This document shows positions 1-12,946 of a stretch of DNA of 64,000 bases, piece after piece. Made by a program: the position numbers and the translations under genes. The notes beneath the pieces were generated by a model. The model was not told where the DNA came from, made no database searches, and saw only the letters and a program-made list of their open reading frames with translations. The DNA comes from Brachypodius melanocephalos (taxonomy: Eukaryota; Chordata; Aves; Passeriformes; Pycnonotidae), in NCBI GenBank assembly GCA_013398615.1, contig VZSR01003798.1, positions 9,795,542 through 9,859,541 of the forward strand, read 5' to 3'. Position 1 is the stretch's first letter, and each line of letters starts with the position of its first letter.

Positions 1-805
1 AAATATATTCAGCAGTATCTGAGATTTTCTTAATACAAATTTCTCAGTTTCTCATTTTTTAAAATGAAAGCACACATATACAGTAAGAGCAGCAATGCCA
101 ACATCTACTGCTGCATACCAAGCTGCTCCTGGTGAATAAACTGATGGAAGGGGGAGACTGAGAGAAAAGGGACTAACAGGGTTAGGTACAGGGGGAATCA
201 CATCCTCAGCATGGACCTGGTCTGGTCACTTAGACATGGATGAGCTTCCACTCCTGGTTCCAGAGGTAATGGCTTACTCTGATCAACCAGCTAAGCTTCT
301 CCAACAGCCAACTCACACCTCTAACCCCCCAAGTCTGCACATTTTGCACAGCAAGGATTTGCTTTGCCTGAGAGGAAGGAGGGAGGCATTGTCACAGCAG
401 CTCCACTGGCAGACTGGAGCACATCTTGCAGTCAGGTTGGAACAGAAGGCTGGAGGCCATAGGGAATGTGAGTCCAGAGCTGTGACTTTTTAAAAATCAG
501 GATGGAAAAAGCTAACTAAATGCAAAAAAATTTTTTTCTCCAGATTTTCACATAAAAATCCGCTCCGAAGTTCATTAAAGTAAATAGCTTCAATAATCAT
601 TGACTCAGGCAGTCTTTATATCCTGAGCTGAATTACCATCCACTATTAAAAATTTCTGGAATAGAACCAACCCAAAACCTCTGACCCACTGCTAATAGCC
701 TGCCTGAAAATATTATTCCATCCTAGTGCCCCATACAGATTATACAACAAGGGAAGCTGTTCACTTGAAAACAAAGGAGCAACCTGCTTCTCCCATCCCT
801 TTCTA

Positions 806-845
806 TTGTTTGCTTTAATGCTGGCTCGTTTTGTTTGCTTTAATG
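806..845 (+). repeat. 15-bp direct repeat pair
   Basis: TTGTTTGCTTTAATG occurs exactly at 806-820 and again at 831-845, so the copies start 25 bp apart. It is probably a small slippage or local duplication product. No function is inferred. Confidence 0.6.
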
Positions 846-2259
846 TTCACTGTAACAAATTATTTGCATCTGAAACTTCTGTTGGCTCCTATGTGTGGTT
901 AGGAGAAATTAGTCACTCTTCTCATGAGTGGTGAGGACAAAAGGTGTGACTTATCTCACCTACCTGCAGCCATAGGCATTGGACTGACACATTCAGCTGA
1001 AGAGATTTTACAGAAATACAGATGGTCCTGGTGGAAGGGATGGGTGCCCTCAGCACATATCACAAAAGTCTCTCCTTTCTCCCTCCTGGAGGCTCTTTCA
1101 GGCCACACAGCTCAGCTACACCTGGGAGCTCCCCAAATTTATGCCAGTCAAAGTGAACCAGCTTAGCTTGAAAAGTTTCATTTGAGAAGGTGTCAGCCTC
1201 TTTCTCCTGCAGGTGGAGGAAAGCTACAAAAGCAAAGGAACTACAGGAGACTGAACTGTTATAGCTCATATTGAAATATGGCATCTCTCTTCTTGTTAAA
1301 TTATGTACAAAGCCTCACTGATGATTTTAATTTCCTTAACATCACTGTGAACTGAAGAAAGCTGTCTTATCTTTGTGGTCAGCATAAATGCTGGCTTTCC
1401 TTTTTTTTTCTCCCATTTTCCTAATTAGTGTATTTTCACATTCTGTTAATTCCAACTCATGAATTATTTATTGTAACTCCACAAAACCAGCAATAGTTGC
1501 TTTCTATTGTATTCACTACAAAATGGTGGATGGAGAATTTACTGAAGAGCAAAAGGATGTGGAAAAAAATTAGTTTCTCACTTATTCCATCTTGATCTCT
1601 TCCCAGGCAGGAAATGGAGATCTGGGCATTTTTTTGTGGACGGTTTTAATTACATGTCAAGAACAATGTGGTCAGTATCTGCTGTATGCACTGTTCCTAT
1701 GAAAATTCGCAACATCTACTGTTGCAAAAAATGTAGAGATTATCTAAACAATTATCAATCACCTCAAATATTTAGATATCAGTTTCATAAATCAAAAATG
1801 AAATGTGTCTATGTGGTTCTACTGTTTTCAATAGCTTTAGTAGCTTTTCAGAGAAAAAAATGTAGGGACATACACGACCATCAGACTCTAGGTACAAAAA
1901 TTACAAAATGCCTCCCAATTCAGCTGTGACCAGAAGAATGGGATGTTTCTGGGGGATCTTCATCCATGGCCAGATGTTTTCACCCCCATTACTGAGCAGC
2001 TTTGCAGCTTTCAGATGGCCTCAGCAAATCCCTAGGTCACCCTCAGACTACTGGAGGATGACTTTAATTTGCATGTTAAAAGATAGGCAAGGCTTGCTTT
2101 ATAGGTTGTTTTTCTGCAGTCCCTCACAGTTTGTCCCAGAGATAAGACATTCCCTGCAGATGGCACAATAGAAGAAATGGGAATTTCTTCTCTATGACAG
2201 CCTCTGTTTGTTCACCACACAATCTTCCAAGCGCCCAGTAATTCTCTTGGCAGTGAACA

Positions 2260-2304
2260 GACACATACATACACAGGTAAGCGCATATATATACATATAT
2301 GCAT
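2260..2304. repeat. Degenerate (CATA)/(TA) simple repeat
   Basis: Alternating CATACATACACA is followed by a run of TATATATACATATATG. This is a low-complexity alternating purine-pyrimidine tract and a likely polymorphic microsatellite. Confidence 0.7.
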
Positions 2305-5300
2305 AAATTCATGGGAAGCCTTTTTTCATTCAGTCGCTGATCAGACCTCCAGGGGAGCCTGACCTCAGAACCTTTTCTCTTCAATGAGCAGGAAAATGTC
2401 TCAGGGCTATAAATATGTGTTGTATAACTGCATAATATTAGCTCAAGGGCCTGCATATTGCAGTAGGGGTTGAACGAGCACCTAAACGTGTCTGCTTTTG
2501 GCAGCAAAAAGCAGAAAGAACAATTAAAGAGGTTGGTGGGCAGGACGTCAGGCAAAACAACATCCCCCAGAGAGAGAGTCCCCATAAAAAGACAAACCTG
2601 GCTAAGGCAAAGGCTGAGTCAATCACAGTTGAACACAACATTCCTCTAACTGGACCTGCTAATAGGACATTTACATTAATTAAACAATTTGAAAAGCATT
2701 TGTGAAGTTTGGTTATTGACACAGTGAAAAAACAGAACCTATTCTGTATGCCTTGTATCTTCCTAAATTAGCAACTAATGAAAACAAATTGTATTTAAAG
2801 GATTTTAATATTAATTAAGTTAATGATGACATATTCCAAGTAGTACACTTAGAATCAGTCTGTAAAAGCAATCTAACAGATGTTGGCATTTTTATTATTA
2901 ATTATACATTTCATTATCATACGATGATTGTCAAACAACATTTGACAGCAGAAAATGTATAAATGATTCACACATTTTATATTGTAAAGATGATAACTGT
3001 GCTTGATTTTATAATATGCTGGCTTTAATATGCCAGATACAAAATATTCTTTGTTTTAGCAGCCTGGAGTACAGACAGCTTCTGCAGAACACCAAAGACA
3101 GACTAATCTAATATGGTTTGAAGCCCTCAAAGCAAAACAAAACAAAACAGCTGTCACATTTGAAGGTGAAGCATGTATTTTAAGATTACCTCAAGTAGCA
3201 ACAGAAGGTAAAAAATATCAATGTATATATTTAACAAGCATCGTTTGCCTCTGTCATTCATATGGTTATGAAACAAATATGTTGAGAAATACCGGTGCTA
3301 ACAAGTTGCCATTCAATAAAGATAAAATTGGGGAACGATTTATGCAATATTTGGCATGTGAGTGCATTTTACTTAGAATTTGCTTAAAATTCACAAAGTT
3401 TCATCTTTAAAATGAAGCACTGGAGTGATCCTATTGATTTCAAATCACATTACGTGTATCCTCCAGAATGCGATTTCAGCAGAGTCTGCTGTAGGTACAG
3501 TAAATATCTCCAAAAGAACATTTGGGAAGGAAGTGTAAATCTCCATTGCAGGTCTGAGCTGACAGATCAGAGCTCTCCAAGTCAAATACTGGCACACTTA
3601 TCTTTATAATCACCCTGGATTTTTTTTTTCTTAGTGTTTTCTAGCTCAGCATAATCTCTGTTTATTGAATAAATGTTAAATACTGAAAATGACAGTTCTC
3701 TGAGGGCCATGCAAGTCTCAAGACATCATTCAGTCTAATACAATCAACCACTAGTAGCATCTGAGATGTTACTGAGTCACAGTGAGCTTGATTTTTTAAC
3801 AGAAAGGCTCATTTAGTAATTGTTAAACAAGTCATAAACACCCTTGCCAAACTCCATCACTTCAAAAGGCATGATTGGTAAATGAAAATGGATCCAAATT
3901 ACCCTCTTTGCTTCTGCAGGGCACGAAGAGCTCGGACACAGTAATAATTCTGTCTTCCTGTGTTCCTCACGTACACTCACCATTTCAGAATTAAGTTTTC
4001 TCAATGATCTCTTTTCCTCCTTTGTTCAAGTTTCACAGTTAGGCTATCCTTCCCATTCTGTGTTAGCACAGTTCACAAGAAGGCTATTTCAACTTCGTTT
4101 TTTAACACTTATCTGCTTAAAGTGCACATAATGTATGTCTGAAATATAGCCATTATCCAGAGCTCTGATTGTAGCAGATTACTCTTAGCTGACTCACAGA
4201 AAATTGTTTAACCCTAAAAACCTGGGGTTTAGTCACAGAAGTGCTTTTTAAATTTTATCATATTAAAATGTATCAGACTGATAGAATAAACTTAATTTAT
4301 TTTCAATAACCAAGGGACATTGTCTCATTGGAAATACTGGATTTTTAAGGGCATGGCAACAATGCCGAGGTTGCTCCTCAGCAAGTGGCCACTAAACCCA
4401 CCAGAAGTAGAGAGGCTGCATCAGCTGGTCATCTGTGTTGCCACCCTTTTCAATTATTACTGTGCACAGATATTAATTACTGAATTTCTGTTTCTCATGG
4501 CTATGAATACACTCTCTTCATGTCTCTTGCACAGACAATGGAAAGTGAACAGTCTTTTCCACACAGCATTTTTCATGCAACAGCATGTACTGAACCACTT
4601 GGGTCCCAAGTGCCCCAGAGGCAATATGATTTGTGGCCCCCACTCTTTTAGCAGAAGATTTGCCTAAGGCTGAGGATAAGGAGAAAAGAATATTTACACT
4701 GACAATTTCTAAGTTGTACCATCGCCTGAATGTTCTGCTTTTGGAGGATTACTCCTAGAGGATCTATTTAGGGTTTGTTCTGCTTTGGTCTTTTTATGTT
4801 TTATTTACCCTGTGCCTGTTTATTGTTTGCAAAATACACAGAGCATGGAATCTCCAAGGGTCATTTTCCATTGCTGCCCTCTGCTGCATTACCAGCAATC
4901 TGTTCTGCAGCACGTGCAGAAGCTGGGCATGATTCAAGGGCATAAAGAGAAATTCCTCAACAGTTGGTGGCCACAGTTTTCTCGGGGCATGAGGCCCTGT
5001 AATAATCCTCTTGGAAACATCCTAGGCCATTCCTGTTCTGTGGTTTTGGTGTGGGTATCACTGTTTTTTCCTGGACACTGGTGTTTGACACACAGCACCA
5101 CCCCTCAGCCTGGCTCTATTGGCAGCACACATGCAGTGAAAATGTGTCCTGACCTAATTGCCCACAAGTAGTACTGAAATTCAGTGTGGAGCATATCAAG
5201 ATCTACTTTCATTTCCTTTGACTTTCCATCATGAGGAGCACTGAGAACCTCTTATCATAAGCAGTAACAAGGTTTCTTCTTGAATTACTGAGCCTCAGCT

Positions 5301-5690
5301 GTACCAGGACCTGGCAGATTTCCAGCATAACCTATAAACTGGCTGAAGCTGAGTAAACAAATTATACTGAATTTATAGTGCACAAATTTAGCCTCTCATT
5401 CTGTTTGTGATCTGTCAGTGAATATTTTACAGCTTGTTTTGCTTCATTCAGAATCTTTGGGCAAGTAATTCTATACTTGTATGTGGTGAGTTTTTAGCAA
5501 GTCTTTGGGATATTCCAGTCTCAAGGTGCTGACAAATTTTCATGAAGGCTTTAATCCCTTTCTTTTGACTTGGTGTCAGTTAGTATTAAGCTTGCTCATA
5601 TTCAGCTTTACACAGTAGTTTCTGCCTGCCTTTTTTATGGGTAATGAGAAAATTTTCCTTAAAACATCCCGAGGACACAAACACACATTA

Positions 5691-5734
5691 CAAAAGGAAA
5701 AAAAGAAAAAAGGAAAAAGGGAAAAAAAAAAAAG
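5691..5734 (+). repeat. A-rich low-complexity tract
   Basis: Runs of A are interrupted only by single or double G (AAAAGGAAAA..., AAAGGGAAAAAAAAAAAA). No SINE or processed pseudogene can be recognised 5' of it, so I do not read it as a retroposon tail. Confidence 0.65.
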
Positions 5735-6521
5735 CCCAACAAACCCAATGGCCATTGCACTAAGATTTAACTGCAAAATTGAGCCAGAAGCAAGAAATCA
5801 GGCTTGTAGCTTTTATCCTAGGTTTAGCCTGTTGTGAATCCTATTTGACTAAATCTTAACAGAAAAATGTGCTTAGATGTTGTGTAACCCTGAGTATAGT
5901 AGAAAAAACTCCTCTTATTTTTTCCTTTTCAAGCTAAAATCATATTCCTTACTGCATAAATCTAAATCCCATTGACAAAAGGTAGGACTGAAAATCCTAC
6001 TGACAAAAGTTCAGACTCAGTGAGTACATTTCAGTGCAAAAGTTACATTCCCTAATGACAGATGTGGCTGTGCTGCACGAGGCAGGGTGATGCCAGTCCT
6101 CAGTGAACATCAGAACCACAATCCACCATCAGCTTTCCTTCATGCTGGAGCTGTTGGAAAACAGATCTAATGCAAGAACTACTTCAGCCCTTTCCAGGCT
6201 CCTTTCTCATCCTCTCCTTTAGCAGAAGCTGAAACATAAGCACTTAAAACATTTGTAATAGAGAAACAACTAAAACCACACAGCTTGCTGTCTGCTCATT
6301 TTATTAATATTAATACCCTAAAGGCATCCTTCCAAATAGGCACAGACCCTTAAATATTCCTGGATTGCTACTGTATGCTTTATGTAAAGAGACTGTCATT
6401 GGTCAAAATGATTACCCCAAGTTTCTCAATTTTACCAGTGAACCAGGGGATAATCTACTTTCTGCTCTGCTCCACCTGAATTCTTCTTAACCAACAAGCT
6501 GGATAAAATACAGCTGGGTGC

Positions 6522-6752
6522 AGAATCACAGAATATACTGAGTTGGAAGGGAACCATCAGGATCATCGAATCCAGCTCCTGCCCCTATGCAGGACAACCC
6601 CAAAAGTCACATCATGTGCCTGAGAGTGTTGTCCAAATGCTTTTTAAACTTTCTCAGGCTTGATTCCTGTCACTGGTCACCAGAGAGAAGAGATTGGTAC
6701 CTGCCCTTCCACTTCCCCTTGTGAGGATGTTCATCTCAAAGCCTGCACATCT
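6522..6752 (-). mobile_element. CR1 LINE 3' fragment, passerine-type, internally deleted
   Basis: The left edge reads AATCACAGAATATACTGAG, then TTGGAAGGG, ATCATCGAATCCA and CAGGACAACCCC. This is the reverse complement of the avian CR1 3' end, so the element lies on the minus strand with its 3' terminus at 6522. Further in are TCACTGGTCACCAGAGAG and GATTGGTACCTGCCC, which belong to a more 5' part of the CR1 3' region as I remember the consensus. The sequence passes from the CTCAGGCTTG block straight to the CTGTCACTGG block, so about 100-150 bp of consensus seems to be missing at about 6660. CR1 copies are usually 5'-truncated, as here. The family call is firm and the subfamily is not. Confidence 0.85.
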
Positions 6753-9700
6753 CTTAAGCTGCATTTAGATGTCACTTCAGGTCTATTTCAAAGACAAACA
6801 CAATACTTAAATGATGCAGACTCTATGATGGTTGTCTATACAGGATAAATTTATCTTAGATAATTTGCTCTATCTTGAGCAAACTGATTTATATGAATAT
6901 CTGTTGAAAGAAAGAAGACACTGGAACATTTTCAAAGAAAAGTCCTCTTAAAGAAAGCTGATGCAGGATAATGGAAGTATTAAAAGCAATTATCCAAATG
7001 TTTCTGTATTTGCTCAGCTGTAAACTTAGCAGAAAGATTGGTATAAAACTCAAGTAAAGCTTTAGAAATATTTTAATGATATATAAACCATGAAATTTTC
7101 AAATGATCACAATCCAGATGGTGCAAAGCAAAGCAACATGGTGGTAGTAGTTTGTCACAAGACACTGCCATCCATCCTGGCTCTGCACCATCTGCATTCA
7201 GAAAACTCAACCAGATCTCTTATCCTGACTCCCTAACCTGCTGCTAGGCATCCATGTCTACAGCAAGCTGTATAAATCTATTAAATGCATTTTTTGCTTT
7301 CTCAAAAAATTCTGTAAATACTATTATGCCTACAATGGGTTAACAGGAAAAAAGTCACACTCTCCATGTCTGAGATGGCTGGGAATTCTAGAGGATCATG
7401 AGTTACAGCTAAACTTGATTAAACCTCTCATTAAGCCCGTGGCAACCCTGGGTCCAGTTCTTGCTCCAGATACATATAATTAAATGGTTTCATACATTTC
7501 CCTCTCTCTCACACATATGCAACTGGCAGAATCAGCTGATTGCTGTCTGGAGACCTGGGAACTGTACATTTGCTGCTGATATACATTTCAGAGCTGGAGG
7601 ACAGAGACCAAATGAACTGATTAGCTTTTTAGATGTGCCTTGGAAATGGACTCTGACCTGAATTCACTTTTTGCTTGAGATTAGTTTACTTACCTTCCTA
7701 GCCTGCCATGAACAATGAGCAAATACAGTATTTCAAACACCCCTCTAAAGGCAGATTTACAGAAAAAGCTCAATTTTAAACAGAAAAGAAGTACTTCAAC
7801 AATAATGAAAAAATATTATTTGAATAAGAATTGAAAGAAATTGATACTATCCACAAGACTTTTTAAAGCTGGAAACTAAATTCACAGACTGAATATTTCC
7901 TTTAAATTTAAAGAGTCCTTTTGCTGTGTTAACATTTTTTCCTTCAGTGCTGTTGCAACCACTCTCCCACTCCTTTATCTGACTGATATGGTAATAACAG
8001 GTCCTAGGGCCATATGTTCAAGTACATTAGAATTCATGATGGCTTTGTTCTAGTTTCTTAGTTCTTATTAAGACTGACAATCTTCAAGGGAAATGGGCTT
8101 TACTTACACAACTTCCTTAGCACTGTAAAAGATGAATGTACACAAACACAGTGCACAGGTGTTTGTGCATGGGTTGGAGCCCTGCTCCTGTCCACACCTA
8201 CTCCTGGGTCATGTTGGGAACACTTGCCTTGCCTTCAAAGGAATCTCCTGGCAATGAAATCTACTGGCACGAGCAAGAATTTCCAGGATAAAGCCCTAGA
8301 CATGTGTAGATATGAGGGAGAGCAAAACTTTGCAGGGAGATAAGAGGATCAGAGTGACAGAGCAAGCTGGCCCAGGCATCCTGAGAGCAAGAGATCCCAA
8401 CCTGGCCTGATCCTGCCTGGCTGCAGACAAACTATTCCTTGGTCACAGCCCCATGGGCAGCCTGGGGCAGACCTTACCACCTAAAGATGTGCCTTGGCAG
8501 AGTGATACTGAAGCTAGAACAGATGTTAGCAGTACCTGCATGTTAAGTAGAGGAGTTGAAAATATTTTCAGGGTACATAAAATTTACAGATACGCAGTCT
8601 TAGAGGGAATGAAACTATTCAGAAAGTCAGATCATGTTGTAAAACAGTTTGACCAAAAGAGTAAATTCAGAGAAGTATAAATGTTATTCATTGACATTTT
8701 CTAGGTGAAATATTTTGACTTTTTGTTCCAAAATAACATTGCATTTTGAAACTGACAGACCCATTTGGGTTTTGGGATGAAAAAACCATAAACAACTCTC
8801 TTAGAAAATCAAGTTCTTTCTCTTAGGTCAGGCAAAATGTTTTGCGTCAGCTGAGACTGACATTTAAATATATTCTTTCCAGGCTAGACACAAGCAGAAA
8901 AATCTAGCTCTAATTTTGACACATCCTGGTAAATGTATAAAATGGAACAATTGTTTCCAAATATGTACACTCTGGGAAAAGCAGCAGTTGTTGCTTCAGC
9001 TTTCAAGCAAAGATGTAGTTATTGAATTGGGTTACTTAAAAAGCACCCACCATTCAGTTTCATTAAAAGCTCTTTCCAATTAACAAAACAGATGTGTTTA
9101 GGATTACAAAAAACCAACCACAGACTTCCTTAGAGTTTGTCTAGTCATAAATATGCCATTAGACATGCAAAGATTTTCACCTCTCCTCACATAAGATATT
9201 CCAAGGTTCTCCTGGCCAGCCTTCAGGACTCAGGATCCCATTTTATGAAGTTAAACTACTTTAGTCTGTGACCTTTAAGATTAACTGTTTGGGGATTTTC
9301 TTCTCACACATATTTTTAATCTGTTATCCAATTCGTGCAATTGTTTTAGAGCAACTGTGCTTGTGAAATGCACTTTGTAGAGCTTGGAAAAAGAAATAAG
9401 TGCTAAGGAAGGCTTCTTATTTATACACCAAGGCTGTGTATTACATTTGCATAATATGATATCAGAAGAAATAAATGGCACCAGAAATAAGGGTATGGAG
9501 GGAAGTGCTAATGAGCTGTGCAGAACAGGGAAAGAGTATTTTTTTTACAGAGGATATGGATCTACATTTTGGGAGAAAGGAAAGTTGTAGAATTTTTCTC
9601 AAATGAAAATCTAAACAAAGGACCACATTTCCCCCCTCCCTTCCAGAATTTGTTAAGATGTTTACAGATCTCATTCTGAATATCAATAAAACATGCATAC

Positions 9701-10117
9701 TAAGCTGTACAGCCAGAAAACATGCACAGTGGAGCATGGCATTGCAGAGGCAGTTTAACGTGGTAGCTGTTCTCCACTAACATTATGTAGAACAGTGAAT
9801 GTACCTGAAAAAGTCCAAGGTGCAGGGGCATTTGTAAACGCTCAAGCACAAGATAAATGTATCACTAAACAGGGTTAGCACAGTTAAAAGAAAGAACAAC
9901 TAAAGCATGGGAAATAAAGCCAGCCAGAATTTTCCTGCGCTGAGGACTTGCAGGAGATGGTGGTTAAAGTATGACACTAGCATAGGCTCAGCTCTGGGTT
10001 GTCACATCCATCACATGTGATTTTTTTACCCAGTCTATTACTGTGCTGTGTACAGATACTTGAGAAAGGGAGCAAGTTCATGCATCTGTTTTTTTCTCTT
10101 TGTGAGAGAGTATTCTC
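6753..10117. other. Non-coding stretch, no gene seen
   Basis: There is no recognisable gene or dated repeat. Composition is AT-rich with few CpG. The part from about 8.13 to 8.47 kb is somewhat GC-richer but shows no repeat ends or splice pattern that I recognise. Open frames here are under 95 codons and unrecognised. Confidence 0.55.
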
Positions 10118-10200
10118 TCCTGATAAGCCTGCCTCCATTTCTGCTGCAGTCAATGGGAGTTCTACTGTTGATATCCACAGAAGTAGAACTAGGTCTCAGC
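10118..10200. repeat. Ancient sauropsid interspersed repeat fragment
   Basis: The core CAGTCAATGGGAGTTCTACTG is followed by CCACAGAAGTAGAACTAGGTCTCAG. This matches the pattern of an old repeat type in which two copies of a 'gacttcaatgggag' core face each other and end in 'caggatcaggcc'. I associate it with turtle and crocodilian as well as bird genomes. The identification rests on memory of the family, and the copy is quite diverged. Confidence 0.45.
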
Positions 10201-12604
10201 AGCTGCTGTCCTTCTCCTCTGGCAAAATTAATCAGTGTTCCCCAAAGGCTTCAAGACCCTCTGATTGATGCTGCAGCAGTACAGCAAAGGGTCGAACAGG
10301 GCAAAGAAAGGCTGCACAGTTTACAGCAATCACACCTCTAAGGTGCCCTTATTACAAGTCTTCTGTATACAAACGTAAAAAACCAAAAGGACTTGAATGG
10401 ATGTTAAAACACCTCTTTATTAAACCTGGCTGCTCACTGTGCTACTCATTGAAAAGCTAGAAAATATTTCTTAAAAAACAGCTACCACCACAACACTGAT
10501 TCACTGCAAGGTTTTTCTTGGACAAACACATTCACTGAAGAAACAAAACAAAACTAAAGCCCAAACCAACAAGCTGTCCTCTCAATTTACAGCCCTTTTA
10601 CAATACCTTGTATTATTGATGGGACAGGGCTTCACAATTCCTTTTTTTATTTTTATTTTTTTTTTTACATTACACAGAGATGACTGCATACTGCACAGCC
10701 AGTCACTGCATCTGGTGGATAATTTTATATCCTGCTCAGATGCTGGAGTATATATGGTCCCATGGTGAGTACATCCAATAGACTTTTTTCTTCAATGGGG
10801 CTATAAATACAAGTAAAGGCAAAGTACTGCACATAAGGTGCCTATATATTGCTTTAGTGAGGAGTGAAAGATGCTGGGGATTTTGGTTGTGTGGATTCAT
10901 TCTGTCTTACAGCATACTGAATAAAATGATATCTTTGTTCATGGAAAGGTAGATTTCTCCATGGCCAATGTGTTCTAAAAAAATTTTTTCAGAGGCATCC
11001 ATCTACCTACAGTATTTTTTGTCTTGCTATCACTATGGTCAAGGATGCAGTTAAGACAAATTTTGGATCTGCCACTTTCTTCTGGTGGCATTTTGGAAAG
11101 AAGTTTCCTGGTATGTGTTAAGCCTGCTGGTGAACTATTTTGTAACTTTCTGGCTTCAGAGTTTACAGTTGTCACTCTCATTGCTAACACTGGTATAACA
11201 TCCTTTCTGGATATCTTAGAGTGGTGCTAGGTTTAGTAAGATCTAGATATAACTGTGTGAGGAAAAGATTAAATTGTTCAAAGCCTCTCTCAAGACATAG
11301 TTTTAGAAATGAAGAAAAATTCTGTAAAGAGAAAACCTCCTCAAACCCTGTATTTTTTCCTAAAAAGCCAGAGACACAAACACAACACTGCAGCCTTTAG
11401 CCTACCACAGCAATAATTTGGAGTCTTCTGAAAGAAGCAACTATCAAGTATTTTTGCTCACTTACATCTTCATGACTTGTTTTTACATGAAGTCAGGCAG
11501 CCTAAGTACGTTATATTCTAACAGTCCAAGTTGGGATTGGAAAAGTGCCTGATATAAAGAATGCAAAATTCTTCTCTGTTATGAAAAATTTAGTCTAAAC
11601 CCACTGAAGAGTGCTTTATTCCTCAGGTGATCCCAGTGAACTCACTATGGGCACCTGTGATGGAACTGTTACCCAGTTACACAAAACTTGTCATCCTAAA
11701 TCTGGAGAGTAAAAACCAACAAGGTGGCAAGGCAACAGTTTATAATATAGTGGAATCTGTAGTAGTAGCTGCCTATAGAGAAGTCTTCAGCTGCCTTTGA
11801 ATGATAGCACAGAAAGGAAACAATTGTACTGCAGCAGAGTGGAGGAAGTTGTAGTCTTGTTATTAAACTTCTGAAAAATATTAATTTCCTTTTGAAGAGG
11901 CATCTAAGGCATTCTTTCCTGGTCAGAACTGAGAAGCCTTCTGGGTTTTATTTTCCACAAAGCTTAAAACTTACATACATTTAGGACTCTGACTTACAGA
12001 CTGAGATTTGTCTTCCTCTTTAAACAATTTAGACTGTGTTGTACTGATGAGTACTTAATATCAACTTTAAGAAATCAGTTTGCAGAGAGAGAAAAGAAAG
12101 AGGTAATATGTGCACTGCAGCTGCATTGGGAAAGACCTTGGCTGCAAGGGAAGGCAGGCTGCAGGTCTGACAGGCTTGGGGCTCCATGCATCCCCTCTCC
12201 ACACACTGCAGATGTGCCCTCTGGAAGGCAATGCCTCCTCCTCTGCACTGCCCTGCCCTTGTGGGGGCAAGGCACATCCCTGAGCAGTACTGCTGGAAGC
12301 AGTCCTGCCCCTTTCTACATCCAGCTCATTTATGTAAGGGCTTGCCTTGCATTTTCACTGTTTGCCTTCCAAGGTGAGAGTCTACAGTCGCGAGAATGAA
12401 GTGAAATAGGATTGTGCTTTCTGTTTTCTAATCCATAATCCACAATATTTTTTATCTACTTTTTCAAGCACCCGTGTTTCGATAACCAGAAATTCTCAAA
12501 GACCACAAAATCCCCTCTTAAACAGCCATCTGGGTTTAGGCAGAAAGCTCTGTCAACTCTGGCTCAGCAGTTCGTTATCCTGGTTAACTGGATCAATGGT
12601 GACA
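10201..12604. other. Non-coding stretch, no gene seen
   Basis: AT-rich sequence with a T-rich tract at about 10.64 kb. No recognisable exons, RNA genes or dated repeats. Overlapping open frames of 60-80 codons around 12.0-12.4 kb occur in several frames at once, which indicates local GC-richness and few stops, not coding. Confidence 0.55.
10642..10666. repeat. T-rich tract
   Basis: Runs of T broken only by single A residues (TTTTTTTATTTTTATTTTTT...). No element adjoins it. Confidence 0.7.
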
Positions 12605-12605
12605 G

Positions 12606-12645
12606 CTGTAATTACTAGAGATGAGATTGCATGCACTGTAATTAC
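12606..12645. promoter_or_regulatory. Paired palindromic GTAATTAC sites (candidate homeodomain enhancer)
   Basis: CTGTAATTAC occurs exactly twice, at 12606-12615 and 12636-12645. The starts are 30 bp apart, close to three helical turns. Each contains the perfect palindrome GTAATTAC, and TAATTA is the core bound by many homeodomain proteins. Between them lies the palindrome TGCATGCA (12628-12635). The spacing and exact repetition are seen directly. Enhancer function is inference, because short TAATTA sites are common in AT-rich DNA. Confidence 0.25.
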
Positions 12646-12914
12646 ACCTCAATCTTCAGTGTGAGATGGACTGTAGGACACACACTGCAAATTCTCCCAA
12701 TTACAAACAGGTTATGGAGAGCATGGTACTTCTGTGCTAATCATGTTTGTTATTATATAGAATAAAAAAAAATATGGCACCAGCTAAAAGAATTGTTAAT
12801 CTGAAGCAGTCTTGCTAATTCAAAGGCATTAATCCACAAAGCTTTACCACTACGTGGGTTTTCAAGATAACCACACTATAGAAACACAGAAGGGTTTCCT
12901 TAACCTAAATATTT

Positions 12915-12946
12915 ATAACTATATAGCAATATAACTATACAGCAAA
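12915..12946 (+). repeat. Two-copy 16-bp tandem duplication
   Basis: ATAACTATATAGCAAT (12915-12930) is followed at once by ATAACTATACAGCAAA (12931-12946), with 14 of 16 bases identical. It is probably a slippage duplication in AT-rich DNA. Confidence 0.6.

Larger units (their letters stand above)
1..6521. other. AT-rich non-coding stretch, no gene seen
   Basis: I see no supportable gene here. The longest open frame (153 codons, minus strand, 2124-2585) has no recognisable domain and overlaps other unrelated frames. The stretch holds a TA/CA-type simple repeat near 2.26-2.30 kb and an A-rich tract near 5.7 kb. It also has a 15-bp direct repeat, TTGTTTGCTTTAATG, at 806-820 and 831-845, and a small AAAAC run near 3.14 kb. 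A near-repeat of AATCCCATTGACAAAAG (5966-5982) recurs at 5993-6009. Nothing else stood out. Confidence 0.6.

Noticed and set aside
2124..2585. 153-codon open frame on the minus strand, the longest in the window
   Set aside because: No recognisable domain, Cys/Ser/Leu-rich composition, overlaps an unrelated 94-codon minus frame and crosses a simple repeat. The length is expected by chance in 64 kb.
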